The notes under the pieces were generated by a model. That model was not told the DNA's origin. It did not search any database and saw only the letters and a program-made list of their open reading frames with translations. A DNA stretch of 64,000 bases. Origin: Rhodanobacter ginsengisoli (GTDB lineage Bacteria; Pseudomonadota; Gammaproteobacteria; Xanthomonadales; Rhodanobacteraceae). Both the position numbers and the translations under genes were made by a program. The stretch lies in NCBI RefSeq assembly GCF_042657065.1, contig NZ_JBHSNF010000001.1:1-64000 (forward strand), given 5' to 3'. Shown here in pieces: positions 52,035-62,621 of the stretch (position 1 is the first letter of the stretch; the number at the start of each line of letters is the position of its first letter).

Positions 52035-52288
52035 AACCCGTTATTACAATGTCTGCTTAGGGTCGGGAGCGGTCTCTCGACCTGATGATCCAGCGACGGT
52101 ACGTTGCCAGTGCAGTGCACTGTGCAGTAGATCGACCCCAGGAGGGGCGGCCCGGAAGGCGAAAATGGGGGCCGCGAGCCGATACGCTCGTCTGAACAGC
52201 TAGATTAGAGCCGTCTGCGAGAAAAACGTGTTCCGTGAACACCGTATTTGCACAAACGCGCAAACTCTTGCCTGGCTCGCTGCAGCCA

Positions 52289-52342
52289 ATTACCAGCGAA
52301 AAGTGTCAGTCGGATTACCAGCGAAAAGTGTCAAAACTGACA
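52289..52342. repeat. IS21-like terminal repeats (IS end remnant)
   Basis: ATTACCAGCGAAAAGTGTCA occurs twice, at 52289-52308 and 52314-52333, followed by AAACTGACA ending at 52342. On the minus strand this reads TGTCAGTTTTGACACTTTTC and onward with tandem binding sites, as at the ends of IS21-type elements. No transposase of that family is nearby, so it is a stranded end, 47 bp from the tRNA 3' end. Confidence 0.65.
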
Positions 52343-52388
52343 GTAATCGCTGGGATGACCAAAACGCGCAATGACGTGCGAGCGTATG

Positions 52389-52723
52389 TGGTGGGCCCGC
52401 CAGGACTCGAACCTGGAACCAAGGGATTCGCTTGTCCCGGAGGTTTCCTTCCGGAGCGGACTATCTCTTCACCCTTCGCCGATGCGCAAGACGCATGGGC
52501 GGGTGGGGTGCGGGACGCTCGAGCCTGTGATCAAGGGCACTGCAGCCCTCAGGTAGTCTCTGCACCTTCCGGCGGTGTACCGCCGGCTTGGCTCAGGGTT
52601 GCCACCGTCCGCGCATCGCGCGCCGCTGAGGTTTCCCTGAATTCATCCCGTTCCCGTCCACGCATTCCTGCGTGGCGGCACCTTTCGATGAGTCCCCTGC
52701 TCTAACCATTGAGCTACAGGCCC
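52389..52723 (-). tRNA. tRNA-Ile(CAU) interrupted by a group I intron
   Basis: Exon 1 (52723-52688, 36 nt) runs from GGGCCTG through the D arm GCTC-AATGGTTA-GAGC to anticodon CAT. Exon 2 (52428-52389, 40 nt) continues AATCCCT, the T arm CCAGG-TTCGAGT-CCTGG and CGGGCCCACCA. Together they give exactly 76 nt with encoded CCA, a 7-bp acceptor stem (one G-U), and a 5-bp anticodon stem GGGGA/TCCCT. CTCATAATC and the short D loop fit the minor isoleucine tRNA, whose C34 is modified to lysidine, rather than methionine tRNA. It is downstream of rarD on the same strand. Confidence 0.93.
52429..52687 (-). ncRNA. Group I self-splicing intron in tRNA-Ile(CAU)
   Basis: A 259-nt insert lies directly after T36 of the anticodon and ends in G. 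Conserved core pieces are visible: GAATTCAGGGAAACCTCAGCGG and GGCAACCCTGAGCCAAG (P4-P6 region), GGTGCAGAGACTA (P7 5' strand with the guanosine site) and GAAGAGATAGTCC (P7 3' side). CAT of the exon can pair with GTG at the start of GGTGCCG across a CGAAAG loop as P1. The layout matches the 205-nt Azoarcus tRNA-Ile intron, with the extra bases mostly between the two P7 strands. There is no open frame for a homing endonuclease, so mobility, if any, is not self-encoded. Confidence 0.92.
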
Positions 52724-52789
52724 GTGCCGCTATGGTAACCGAGCCGGCCGCCATCGGGCGGCTCGTCGCCCGATATCTTCACCTGCCGA

Positions 52790-53749
52790 TCAGCCGAGCG
52801 GCTCCAGCTCGGGGGTGTTCGCGGCGGCCTGTCGGCGGCGCCGATGCTGGGCATGCAGCGCGTCGATGCTGACCAGCAGCAGCGCCGCCCAGATCATCGC
52901 GAAGCCGATCCAGCGCGATGGCGACATCGGTTCGTGCGCGATGACCACGGCAATCACGAATTGCAGACTGGGGCCGATGTACTGCAGCAGGCCCAGGGTT
53001 CTCAGCGGCAGCCGCCGTGCCGCCGCGGCGAAGGTGATCAGCGGCAGCGTGGTGGCGACACCGGTGGACATCAGCCACAGCGCCGAGCGGGTGCCGTGCA
53101 CGGTGAAGTGGGTCTGGCCGCGGGAGCCCAGCCAGGCCAGCGCGAGCAGGGCCAGCGGCGCCAGCACCAGCGTTTCCACGGTCAGGCTGGGGATCGGCGC
53201 GATGCTGCGGCCGGCCTGCTTCTTGCTCAGCCCGTAGAAGCCGAAACTGACCGCCAGTGCCAGCGCCAGCCAGGGCGGACCTCCCTGGCCGACGGCGATC
53301 ACCACGATCGCCACCAGGGCGATGCCGACGCCGAGCCATTGCGCCGGGCGCAGGCGCTCGCGCAGCACCAGCACACCGAGCATCACGGTCAGCAGCGGGT
53401 TGATGAAGTAGCCCAGCGAGGCCTGCAGTATCTGGCCGCTGGTGGCGGCATAGACGTAGACCAGCCAGTTGCAGGCAATCAGCGCGGCCGCCAGCGCGAG
53501 CGCGCCGAACTGGCGCGGCGCGCGCAGCACGGCGACGAATTCGGGCAGCCGCCGCGTCACCGCCAGCAGGCCCAGGCACAGCAGCAGCGACCAGAGAATC
53601 CGGTGGGCGACGATTTCCAGCGCCGAGGCGAATTCCAGCTGCACCACGTAGAGCGGAAACAGGCCCCACACCGTGTAGCAGGTGACGCCGAAGATCAGCC
53701 CGGCGCGGGAGGCCCTGGCATGGGCGGGTTGCTGACTCACGAAGTGCAC
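52790..53749 (-). CDS. rarD: RarD-type EamA transporter
   Basis: A 319-residue inner-membrane protein with ten hydrophobic segments, typical of RarD proteins of the drug/metabolite transporter superfamily: YTVWGLFPLYVVQL at the first segment, ACNWLVYVYAATSGQILQAS and LGYFINPLL. The substrate is unknown (chloramphenicol-sensitivity annotation rests on older work). Start GTG 53749, with GTG 53740 also possible. The tRNA-Ile gene follows 66 bp downstream. Confidence 0.9.
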   Translation of the reverse strand: MHFVSQQPAHARASRAGLIFGVTCYTVWGLFPLYVVQLEFASALEIVAHRILWSLLLCLGLLAVTRRLPEFVAVLRAPRQFGALALAAALIACNWLVYVYAATSGQILQASLGYFINPLLTVMLGVLVLRERLRPAQWLGVGIALVAIVVIAVGQGGPPWLALALAVSFGFYGLSKKQAGRSIAPIPSLTVETLVLAPLALLALAWLGSRGQTHFTVHGTRSALWLMSTGVATTLPLITFAAAARRLPLRTLGLLQYIGPSLQFVIAVVIAHEPMSPSRWIGFAMIWAALLLVSIDALHAQHRRRRQAAANTPELEPLG

Positions 53750-53798
53750 TCACGGACCGGGATCGCCACGGGCAGTCCCGTGGCAATCATGGAAAAAA

Positions 53799-53822
53799 CA
53801 ACGCCCGCTGAGGCGGGCGTTG
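53799..53822 (-). terminator. Rho-independent terminator of rpoD
   Basis: A 10-bp stem CAACGCCCGC / GCGGGCGTTG with a four-base loop is followed, on the minus strand, by a run of T residues. It lies 27 bp after the rpoD stop. Confidence 0.9.
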
Positions 53823-53848
53823 TCCGGGGTCGCTGACGATCGGCCGGC

Positions 53849-55729
<1,881 letters not shown>

Positions 55730-55902
55730 TAATTAACCGACCGCCGAGGGGTGCAAGAACCGGACATTATAGCGATGTGCTGCTTTTTTGGCCAGTTTTC
55801 AAGTGGAAAGAACTTATGCTGTGACAGGCAAAAATCGCGCCAAATCACGGTATTGGCGTACCTGGAGGGCTGCAAGGCCGTTTGCTGCACAGGCTTCGCC
55901 AT

Positions 55903-56346
55903 TCAGCCGGTCTCGAGCCAGAAAGTCACCGGGCCGTCATTCACCAGCTGGACCAACATATGGGCACCGAAGCGGCCGGTTTCCACCCCTCCCGAATGGG
56001 TCTCGCGGGCGAGTTTCAGCAGCCGTTCGAACCAGTGCCGGCCGTGTTCCGGTGTTGCGGCATGGCTGAAGCCGGGGCGCATGCCGGAACGGGTATCGGC
56101 GGCCAGGGTGAACTGGCTGACCAGCAGCAGGCCGCCGCCGGTATCGGCGAGCGAGCGGTTCATCTTGCCGGCGTCGTCGGCGAACACGCGGTAGCCGAGC
56201 AGGCGTTCGAGCATGCGCCGTGTCTGCGCCTCGCCGTCGTCCGGCTGCACGGCCACCAGCGCCAGCAGGCCGGGGCCGATCGAGCCGACCGTCTCGTCAC
56301 CGACGCGGACGCTGGCGGACAGGACGCGCTGAATCAGGGCAATCAT
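55903..56346 (-). CDS. dtd: D-aminoacyl-tRNA deacylase
   Basis: A 147-residue protein of full family length with the substrate-screening SQFTLAADTRSGMRPGFS and the C-terminal GRFGAHMLVQLVNDGPVTFWLE, whose GP motif forms the active site with the SQ of the partner subunit. It hydrolyses D-amino acids and glycine mischarged onto tRNA. Start 56346; 146 bp before the divergent acyltransferase. Confidence 0.97.
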   Translation of the reverse strand: MIALIQRVLSASVRVGDETVGSIGPGLLALVAVQPDDGEAQTRRMLERLLGYRVFADDAGKMNRSLADTGGGLLLVSQFTLAADTRSGMRPGFSHAATPEHGRHWFERLLKLARETHSGGVETGRFGAHMLVQLVNDGPVTFWLETG

Positions 56347-56492
56347 TCGGGGCCGCTACCGGTGGAAGAGTCGGGAGTCGGCAGAGCATAGCGAAGTCCG
56401 GTTGGCGTCGCAGGCCGGTCGAGAACCTGCACGCCCGCCTCGATCGGCAGGGCGGCGCCCGGCGGAGGGCGCGCTCGTCTACACTTTCGGAG

Positions 56493-57386
56493 ATGCGTGT
56501 CGACATTTATCTGATCTATCTGCTCCTGCGCCTGCTGGCGTTGCTGCCCTTGCGGGTCCTGCACGGCATGGGTAGCACCCTGGGCCGGCTGGTGCTGTGG
56601 CGGCGTGGCCGCACGGCGCACAACACCGCGGTCAATTTGCGCATCGTGCGGCCGCAACTGGATGACGCCGCCCAGGCCGCCTTGCTGCGCCAGGTGATGA
56701 CCGAAAGCGGCAAGTCGATCAGCGAGATCGTCAAGGTCTGGGGCGGCGGTGCCGAACATGCCCTGGAGCTGGTGCGCGAAGTGCGCGGCGAGGCGCTGCT
56801 CGATGCCGCGCTGGCGGCGGGCAAGGGGGTGATCATCGCGGCGCCGCACCTGGGCTGCTGGGAGCTGCTGAATTACTGGCTGTGCCGCAAGACGCCGATG
56901 GCGATCCTGTACCGGCCACCGCGGATCGCCGCGATCGAGGGTCTGCTGCGCAAGGTGCGCGGCGCGCTGGCGCCGGAGCAGATCCGCGCCGACGGCGCCG
57001 GCGTGCGCAGCCTGTACAAGCGCCTGGCCGCCGGTGGCAGCGTCGGTATCCTCCCGGATCAGAAGCCGCGTTCGGGCGAGGGTCGTCTCGCGCCGTTCTT
57101 CGGCCGCCCGGCGCTGACCATGGTGCTGTTGCCGCGGCTGGCCGCGCGCACCGGCGCGACCGTGCTGTTCGCGTTCGCCGAACGGTTGCCGGCGGGTGCC
57201 GGTTACCGCATCCATCTGCTGCCGGCACCCGCGGGGTTGGCCGATGCGGATCCGGACGTGGCTTGCGCGGCGTTGAACCGTGGCGTGCAGGACTGCGTCG
57301 AGCTGGCGTTTGCCCAGTACCAGTGGCAGTACAAGCGCTATTCGGCCGATGGCCTGGTCAGTCCGTACGATCGCGAGCAGGGGTAG
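56493..57386 (+). CDS. Lysophospholipid/lipid A acyltransferase (LpxL/HtrB family)
   Basis: A 297-residue membrane-associated acyltransferase: hydrophobic N-terminus (IYLIYLLLRLLALLPL), HxxxxE-type active site in IAAPHLGCWELLNYW, GSVGILPDQKPRSGEG and a C-terminal QWQYKRYS. It probably adds a secondary acyl chain to the lipid A precursor. Start ATG 56493. Location at the head of a surface-glycan block fits. Confidence 0.9.
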   Translation: MRVDIYLIYLLLRLLALLPLRVLHGMGSTLGRLVLWRRGRTAHNTAVNLRIVRPQLDDAAQAALLRQVMTESGKSISEIVKVWGGGAEHALELVREVRGEALLDAALAAGKGVIIAAPHLGCWELLNYWLCRKTPMAILYRPPRIAAIEGLLRKVRGALAPEQIRADGAGVRSLYKRLAAGGSVGILPDQKPRSGEGRLAPFFGRPALTMVLLPRLAARTGATVLFAFAERLPAGAGYRIHLLPAPAGLADADPDVACAALNRGVQDCVELAFAQYQWQYKRYSADGLVSPYDREQG

Positions 57387-57402
57387 CCGCGCGCGCCGCG
57401 AC

Positions 57403-57729
57403 TTACGGCGAGTTTTTTTCCAGGCGGCGCAGGAACACCTGCATTTCCTTCCCGGCCTGCTGATCGCCGCGCTGGGCGGCGGCGGCGATGCCGTGGCGCC
57501 AGGCGTCCGCGGCGGCCTGCGGCTGGCCGGCGTCGAGACAGGCCTTGCCCAGCAGCTTCCATGCCGCCGAATAGGCGGGGTCGAACACGGTGGCACGGCG
57601 CAGCTCGTCGATCGCCTCGTCGACCGCACCCTCGGCCAGCAGCGCATTGCCCAGCGAAAACCGCAGCAGCGCGCCGTCGCGTGGGCCGCCGCACTGCCGG
57701 CGCAGGTTGGCGATCAGTCCGGCGTTCAT
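57403..57729 (-). CDS. Small TPR protein
   Basis: A 108-residue protein with two to three tetratricopeptide repeats (FSLGNALLAEGAVDEAIDEL, AAWKLLGKACLDAGQPQAA). Probably an adaptor. It overlaps the following glycosyltransferase gene by 4 bp (ATGA), so it is expressed with it. Confidence 0.8.
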   Translation of the reverse strand: MNAGLIANLRRQCGGPRDGALLRFSLGNALLAEGAVDEAIDELRRATVFDPAYSAAWKLLGKACLDAGQPQAAADAWRHGIAAAAQRGDQQAGKEMQVFLRRLEKNSP

Positions 57730-59453
57730 GGCTGCGCGTGGTAGCGCCAGTCGTCCACCGGATAGACCAGGGTGGGCTGCGCCGGCTCCGGCGGGGTTCG
57801 CCCGGCGCGCAGGTCGGCCAGCGAGGCGGCAGGCCAGATCACCAGCCAGGATGAACGGAACGGCTGGACCAGCAAGGCGTAACGCAGGTCGGCCGGTTCG
57901 AGCTGTCCTGGGTGCGTGACGATCAGGCCGTCCGGATGCGCGTGCGCATAATCCTGTATCGCCTTGTCGCCGAAGAGTTCCTGGATCGGACGGGTCAGCC
58001 GGCCCTCGAAATGGAACTCGCCTTCGTAATTGCCCAGGTAGGCGAGCGGGTGATTCGCCTGCTCGGCCGCGCCGAGCAGATGCGCCGCCGGGCGCAGGTC
58101 CCAGCGCGACCACAGGGTCAGCGTGAACAGGGTATTCAGGGCAAGCACGCCGACCAGCCCGGCCACCGCCAGACGGCGCAATTCGCCGCGCCCGCGCAAC
58201 AGCAGCAGGCCACCGAGCAGCAGGAACACCACGGCGAAATAGCGGCTGTACGGCGCAGCCGCCTCGGCCCAGTCGGCTTGCAGGACATGGCCGGCCACCA
58301 GCATGGGCAGCACGAACAGCGCCAGCGCAAACAGCATGCCGCCCACTCCCAGCGGCCAGGTGCCGAGCCAGTCATGCTCGGCCAGGACGGGCCGGCGCTC
58401 GCGCAGCACGGCGATCGCACCGGCCATCAGCAATGCCATGCCGGCCAGTTCCGGCAACGGGTAATACAGCTGCTTGCCGCTGATCAGCGAGAACACGATG
58501 AAACAGGGCAGCAGCCAGCACAGCGCGAAGCGCAGGCCCGATTCCAGCGGGCGTCGCAGTCCGGCCAGGGCAACCCACATCCGCGGCCAGCCGCTGAACG
58601 GAAACAGCAGGACCGGCAGCCACAGCAGATAGAACCAGAACGGCTCGGAGTGGTTCTGCAGATCCTTGCCGTGCGCCAAGCTGTCGACCACCCGGCCGGC
58701 GGTCTGGGTGAAGAACAGCCGCTGTCGATACGCCTCGCCACCGGCAAACCCGGCCGGCAACGCCCACGCCAGCAGCATGGCGCCGCCCAGCAGCAGCGCC
58801 AGCAGGCCGCGTCCGTACCAGCGCCCGCGATGCTGGCGTGCCCAGTCGTTCCACAGCGGGCCGAGCAGCCACGGGAAGATGACATGCAGCAACATCACCG
58901 GACCCTTGGTCAGCAGGCCCAGCCCGATGCACAGTCCGAACAGCAGCCAGCGCGGTTCGGCGCGGCGCGCTTTCGGGGTCAGGCACAGCAGGGCGGCCAG
59001 CACCCACAGCGCCAGCAGCACGTCGTACATGATCTGCAGGCCGAACAGGAACGCGTAGCCGAATGCCAGCAGCATCCAGGGCGTGGCCCTGGCCATCCAC
59101 GGCCGGCTCGGAAACAGTCGTCGCGCCAGCATCGACACCAGCACCAGTTGCGCGCCGCCGATCAGCACTTCCAGCACTCGTGGCCAGATGTCGCTGACAC
59201 CGAACACGAACCAGCCGCACTGGATCAGCCAGAACAGCAAGGGGGCCTTCTCGCTGTAGGGCTGGCCGTTGATGTGCGGTACCAGCCAGTGGCCGTGGCT
59301 CCACATGTCCCACGCCACCGCGAGGGTGCGGGTGGAATACAGCGGCATCGGGCCGTGCGAGAAGATGGCCAGCAGGGCCACGAGCGTCCACAGCGGAAGC
59401 CAGGGCCAGACGGTGCGCAGTTGTTCGGAACGGCTGTAACGGCTGGCTGACAC
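57726..59453 (-). CDS. GT39/ArnT-like membrane glycosyltransferase
   Basis: A 575-residue polytopic protein of the dolichol-phosphate-mannose/ArnT (GT-C) class. A large periplasmic loop after the first segment contains YSTRTLAVAWDMWSHGHWL, including the acidic Asp expected of the catalytic pair, and QPYSEKAPLLFWL. It moves a sugar from a polyprenyl phosphate donor to lipid A, glycan or protein. First in the small operon that ends with the TPR gene. Confidence 0.86.
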   Translation of the reverse strand: MSASRYSRSEQLRTVWPWLPLWTLVALLAIFSHGPMPLYSTRTLAVAWDMWSHGHWLVPHINGQPYSEKAPLLFWLIQCGWFVFGVSDIWPRVLEVLIGGAQLVLVSMLARRLFPSRPWMARATPWMLLAFGYAFLFGLQIMYDVLLALWVLAALLCLTPKARRAEPRWLLFGLCIGLGLLTKGPVMLLHVIFPWLLGPLWNDWARQHRGRWYGRGLLALLLGGAMLLAWALPAGFAGGEAYRQRLFFTQTAGRVVDSLAHGKDLQNHSEPFWFYLLWLPVLLFPFSGWPRMWVALAGLRRPLESGLRFALCWLLPCFIVFSLISGKQLYYPLPELAGMALLMAGAIAVLRERRPVLAEHDWLGTWPLGVGGMLFALALFVLPMLVAGHVLQADWAEAAAPYSRYFAVVFLLLGGLLLLRGRGELRRLAVAGLVGVLALNTLFTLTLWSRWDLRPAAHLLGAAEQANHPLAYLGNYEGEFHFEGRLTRPIQELFGDKAIQDYAHAHPDGLIVTHPGQLEPADLRYALLVQPFRSSWLVIWPAASLADLRAGRTPPEPAQPTLVYPVDDWRYHAQP

Positions 59454-59536
59454 GGGCGGACTCTTGGCGGGCGTGAACAGATTCTAGCTTGCGCCGGGCG
59501 TCTGCAAGTCGACCGTGGGCACGATCCGGTGCGTGG

Positions 59537-60592
59537 TCAGGCCGGTCCCCAGTAGCCGATGCGCCGGCGCAGCTTCAGCTTGCGCCACAGATTCAGCGGC
59601 TTGCGTCGCCGGTTGCGCGCGCCGGCGGCGAGGAAGGTATCGATCGCCTGCAGCACCCGTTCGCTGGAGCGGCCATCGCGGTATGGGTGGATCGCATTGG
59701 CGTAGTCGCGGATCGCCGTCATCAGTTCCGGCGGTCGCGCCAGCGCCCGTTCGATCGCCGGCTCGAACTGCGCCGGGTCGTCGATGTCGATCAGCTGCGG
59801 ACCGGGCCGGCGGTTCTTGTAGGTCACCACCGGCTTGCCGGTGAGCAGGAATTCGTTGAGCGCGGAGGAGGTGTCCGAGCACATCAGGTCGACCTGCGGG
59901 AACAGCTCGAGGATGTTGTCGTTCTCTGCGAAACGCAGGTGCTCGTTCTGCAGCGCCTTGAACTTCGCCACGGTGTCCGGATTCATCTTCGGATGGAAGG
60001 TGATGATCCAGCGCCAGCGGCCGTCGCGCGACAGCCGCTTGACCTCCTCGTACAGCGTCTCGGCGGCGCTCCAGGAGGGCGAGAAGGTGGAGTGGTAGAG
60101 GATCACCGGCGGCTGGCGCACCGGCGGCAACGGGCCGGCGATCTCGCGCATGAACGGATCGAGCTTGGGCCAGCCGGTCTCGGCCACGCTGAAGTGGCCC
60201 AGCTTGTCGGCCAGCGCCTGGAACTGCGCGGTATCGCGAGGGCCGGTGGTGCAGTACAGGTCGAAAAAGCCGCGGATATAGATGTGCCGGGGCTTGCCGG
60301 CATCGAAGCCGTGGAACACCTCGACCTTCGCACCGGGGAAGAAGTGCGGCAGGTGGTTGCCGGGCGTGAGTACCGCCAGCGGCTTCCAGTGGCGGACTTC
60401 CTGCACCGTCAGCAGGCGCTCGTCTGCGGTCAGGTCCTCGGCACCCGGGCCGTCGAAGAACCACGCCGCCTCGTCGCCGCGCGCGCGGATCGCCACCTGC
60501 AGCGGGCGCAGGATCGCCAGCGCGTAGCGTTCGGAGCCGTACAGCAGGTAATGCTTCGCGGCGGACCTGGCCGGGGCGGGCGGGTTGCTCAT
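59537..60592 (-). CDS. CDP-glycerol glycerophosphotransferase-like protein
   Basis: A 351-residue protein of the TagB/TagF-like fold: LLYGSERYALAILRPLQ, FFPGAKVEVFHGFDAGKP, ITFHPKMNPDTVAKF, MCSDTSSALNEFLLTGKPVVTY. In Gram-negative bacteria these act in surface glycan or LPS decoration with phosphoglycerol or a similar group. It shares one base with the stop of the upstream glycosyltransferase. Start ATG 60592. Confidence 0.82.
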   Translation of the reverse strand: MSNPPAPARSAAKHYLLYGSERYALAILRPLQVAIRARGDEAAWFFDGPGAEDLTADERLLTVQEVRHWKPLAVLTPGNHLPHFFPGAKVEVFHGFDAGKPRHIYIRGFFDLYCTTGPRDTAQFQALADKLGHFSVAETGWPKLDPFMREIAGPLPPVRQPPVILYHSTFSPSWSAAETLYEEVKRLSRDGRWRWIITFHPKMNPDTVAKFKALQNEHLRFAENDNILELFPQVDLMCSDTSSALNEFLLTGKPVVTYKNRRPGPQLIDIDDPAQFEPAIERALARPPELMTAIRDYANAIHPYRDGRSSERVLQAIDTFLAAGARNRRRKPLNLWRKLKLRRRIGYWGPA

Positions 60593-61413
60593 CAGCGATC
60601 GATGCCATGGTGGGTGAGGATATGGGCGGCGCGGGCCACCGACTCGGGGTTGTGGCGCATCTCGTAGTAGCGCAGACGCTTGTAGGCCGCGTAGCTGGCC
60701 GCGGTGTGCGCGATGATGAAGCCGCGCCAGCCGTCGAGGCAGGCCAGCCGGAACAGGTAATCCTTGAGGAACGCCAGCGCGTACACGAACGGGGTCTGCC
60801 ACATCCGCACCGGTTTGCCGCGTTCCAGCCAGTCGCGACACTTCAGCTCGCTATAGCGCAACACCTTCAGCTGCTTGTGCACCAGGGTCGGGTTGTTGAC
60901 ATGGTTGAACGGCGCGCGCAGCGTCGGCGCGATGCCGTCGAAACGCAGCGACTCGTGCACCCGAGCGTCGGTCCAGCGAGCGCGTTCGCGGTGGTACAGC
61001 CGCGCCAGCCGTTCGCCCACCGCCGGCCGATACCAGCGCATCGGCGCACCCATGTAGATCGTGCTGCGGCGCAGCCAGGCGGCCGGGGCGTCGCTGGCCA
61101 TCAGTTGCGGCAGGCGCTGCTGCAGCTCCGCGGCCAGTTCCGGGGTGAGGTATTCGTCGGCATCCAGCACCAGGATCCAGTCATGGCTGCACTGGGTGGT
61201 GGCGAAGTTGCGCTGCGCACCGAAGCCGAGCCAGTCCTGCTGCACCACGCGCGCACCATGGGCCTGCGCGATCGCGACCGTGGCGTCGTCGCTGCCCGAA
61301 TCGACCACCAGCTTTTCGGCCGCGAACGGCACGCTGTCCAGGCAACGCGCAATGTTGTCGGCCTCGTTGTGGGTGATGACGGCGAGGCTCAGCGGCAGGG
61401 TAGGCATGGACAT
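60592..61413 (-). CDS. GT2-family glycosyltransferase, LPS core (WaaE-like)
   Basis: A 273-residue inverting glycosyltransferase: SLAVITHNEADNIARCLDSV, the metal-binding WILVLDADEYL (DAD) and LRRSTIYMGAPMRWYRP, as in WaaE/KdtX-like LPS core glucosyltransferases. It probably adds a sugar to a heptose of the core. Two ATGs (61413 and 61407) can start it. Coupled to the CDP-glycerol-type gene. Confidence 0.88.
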   Translation of the reverse strand: MSMPTLPLSLAVITHNEADNIARCLDSVPFAAEKLVVDSGSDDATVAIAQAHGARVVQQDWLGFGAQRNFATTQCSHDWILVLDADEYLTPELAAELQQRLPQLMASDAPAAWLRRSTIYMGAPMRWYRPAVGERLARLYHRERARWTDARVHESLRFDGIAPTLRAPFNHVNNPTLVHKQLKVLRYSELKCRDWLERGKPVRMWQTPFVYALAFLKDYLFRLACLDGWRGFIIAHTAASYAAYKRLRYYEMRHNPESVARAAHILTHHGIDR

Positions 61414-61573
61414 GGGCGGATTCTAGCCGATCGGTCCGGCCACTCCAGCGGCCTGTGCGAGCAGCGACGCTGCCCGGTTGGTTATGATGCACGCATGCGC
61501 TCGCATCCAGCATGCCTGCAGCCGTCGTCTGGCGTCCATTGCCGCAATCCTGCCCAGCGCAGAGGGGGAGATC

Positions 61574-62584
61574 GTGCAAACAAGCGATACCGTGAGCGGC
61601 GACGCCGTCCTCGAGAAGCCATCCGTGACGCGGGTCACCGGATCGGCTGGCGAAGGTGCCGGCGCGCGGCCCCCTGCCACCAGCCTTGCCGTGGTCATCA
61701 CCAGCTACAACTATCGCGATTTCGTGATCGAGGCGGTTGAGAGCGCATTGGCGCAAAGCCGCCGGGCGGCCCAGGTGATCGTGGTCGACGATGGCTCTAC
61801 CGATGGATCGGAAGCCCTGCTGCGCGAGCGCTTTGGTGACGATGAGCGGGTCACCCTGCTGACCGGCAGCAACGGTGGGCAGCTCAGTGCGTTCCAGCGA
61901 GGCGTGGACGAAGTGCGTGCGGAGGTGGTCTGTTTCCTCGACTCCGACGATCGCTGGGAACCGGACTATCTGGCTCGCCTCGGTGAGCTGTATGACGCGC
62001 GCAAGGACATCGACTTCGTGTTTTCCGACCTGCAGCTGTTCGACCAGCAGGATCGGGTGATGAAGTTCCACGATCGTGCGGTCGATCTGGGCTATACCGC
62101 GATCAGCACCTACGTGCTGACCCAGTGGTACGGCGCGCCGACCTCGGCATTGTCGATGCGCGCCTCCTGGGCGCGGCAGGCACTGGATCTGCCGGAGGCG
62201 TTCCAGCGGACCTGGCGGCTGTCGGCCGACAATTGCCTGGTGTTCGGCTGCAGCGTGCTGGGGGCGCACAAGTACTACCTGCCGACGGGGTGTGTCGGCT
62301 ACCGCATCCACGGCAAGAACGGCTGGTGGTCGAATCAGTCGCCGCGCATCGAATACGTCAACAAGATGACTTCCAGCGCCTTGATCCGGCATTACGCCGA
62401 TCGGGTCGGGATGGGACCGGAGTGCATCGAGTTCAGCAAGCTGGAATTCATGACCAAGCCGCATCCGACCTGGAGCGAGACCAAGCGCTACGTGAGGCTG
62501 GTGATGATGCGGCGAGTCTCGCCATGGCGGAAGTGGGAGCGCGCGCTGACCATTTTCCTGCGCGGCTGGAAGCTGCGCGGATGA
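61574..62584 (+). CDS. GT2-family glycosyltransferase
   Basis: A 336-residue GT-A glycosyltransferase with the donor motif VVITSYNYRDFVIEAVESAL, VVDDGSTDG and the metal-binding CFLDSDDRWEPDY. A long C-terminal part of unclear fold follows. Start GTG 61574 just after GGGGGAG; the in-frame ATGs further upstream are less convincing. It heads a two-gene plus-strand unit. Confidence 0.86.
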   Translation: MQTSDTVSGDAVLEKPSVTRVTGSAGEGAGARPPATSLAVVITSYNYRDFVIEAVESALAQSRRAAQVIVVDDGSTDGSEALLRERFGDDERVTLLTGSNGGQLSAFQRGVDEVRAEVVCFLDSDDRWEPDYLARLGELYDARKDIDFVFSDLQLFDQQDRVMKFHDRAVDLGYTAISTYVLTQWYGAPTSALSMRASWARQALDLPEAFQRTWRLSADNCLVFGCSVLGAHKYYLPTGCVGYRIHGKNGWWSNQSPRIEYVNKMTSSALIRHYADRVGMGPECIEFSKLEFMTKPHPTWSETKRYVRLVMMRRVSPWRKWERALTIFLRGWKLRG

Positions 62585-62621
62585 GGCCGCTGGCGCGCGC
62601 ATCCCGCATGGGGTATTGACC

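Noticed and set aside
52235..52705. A 156-codon plus-strand frame over the tRNA region
   Set aside because: It covers the tRNA exons and the group I intron antisense and has no homology I recognise.
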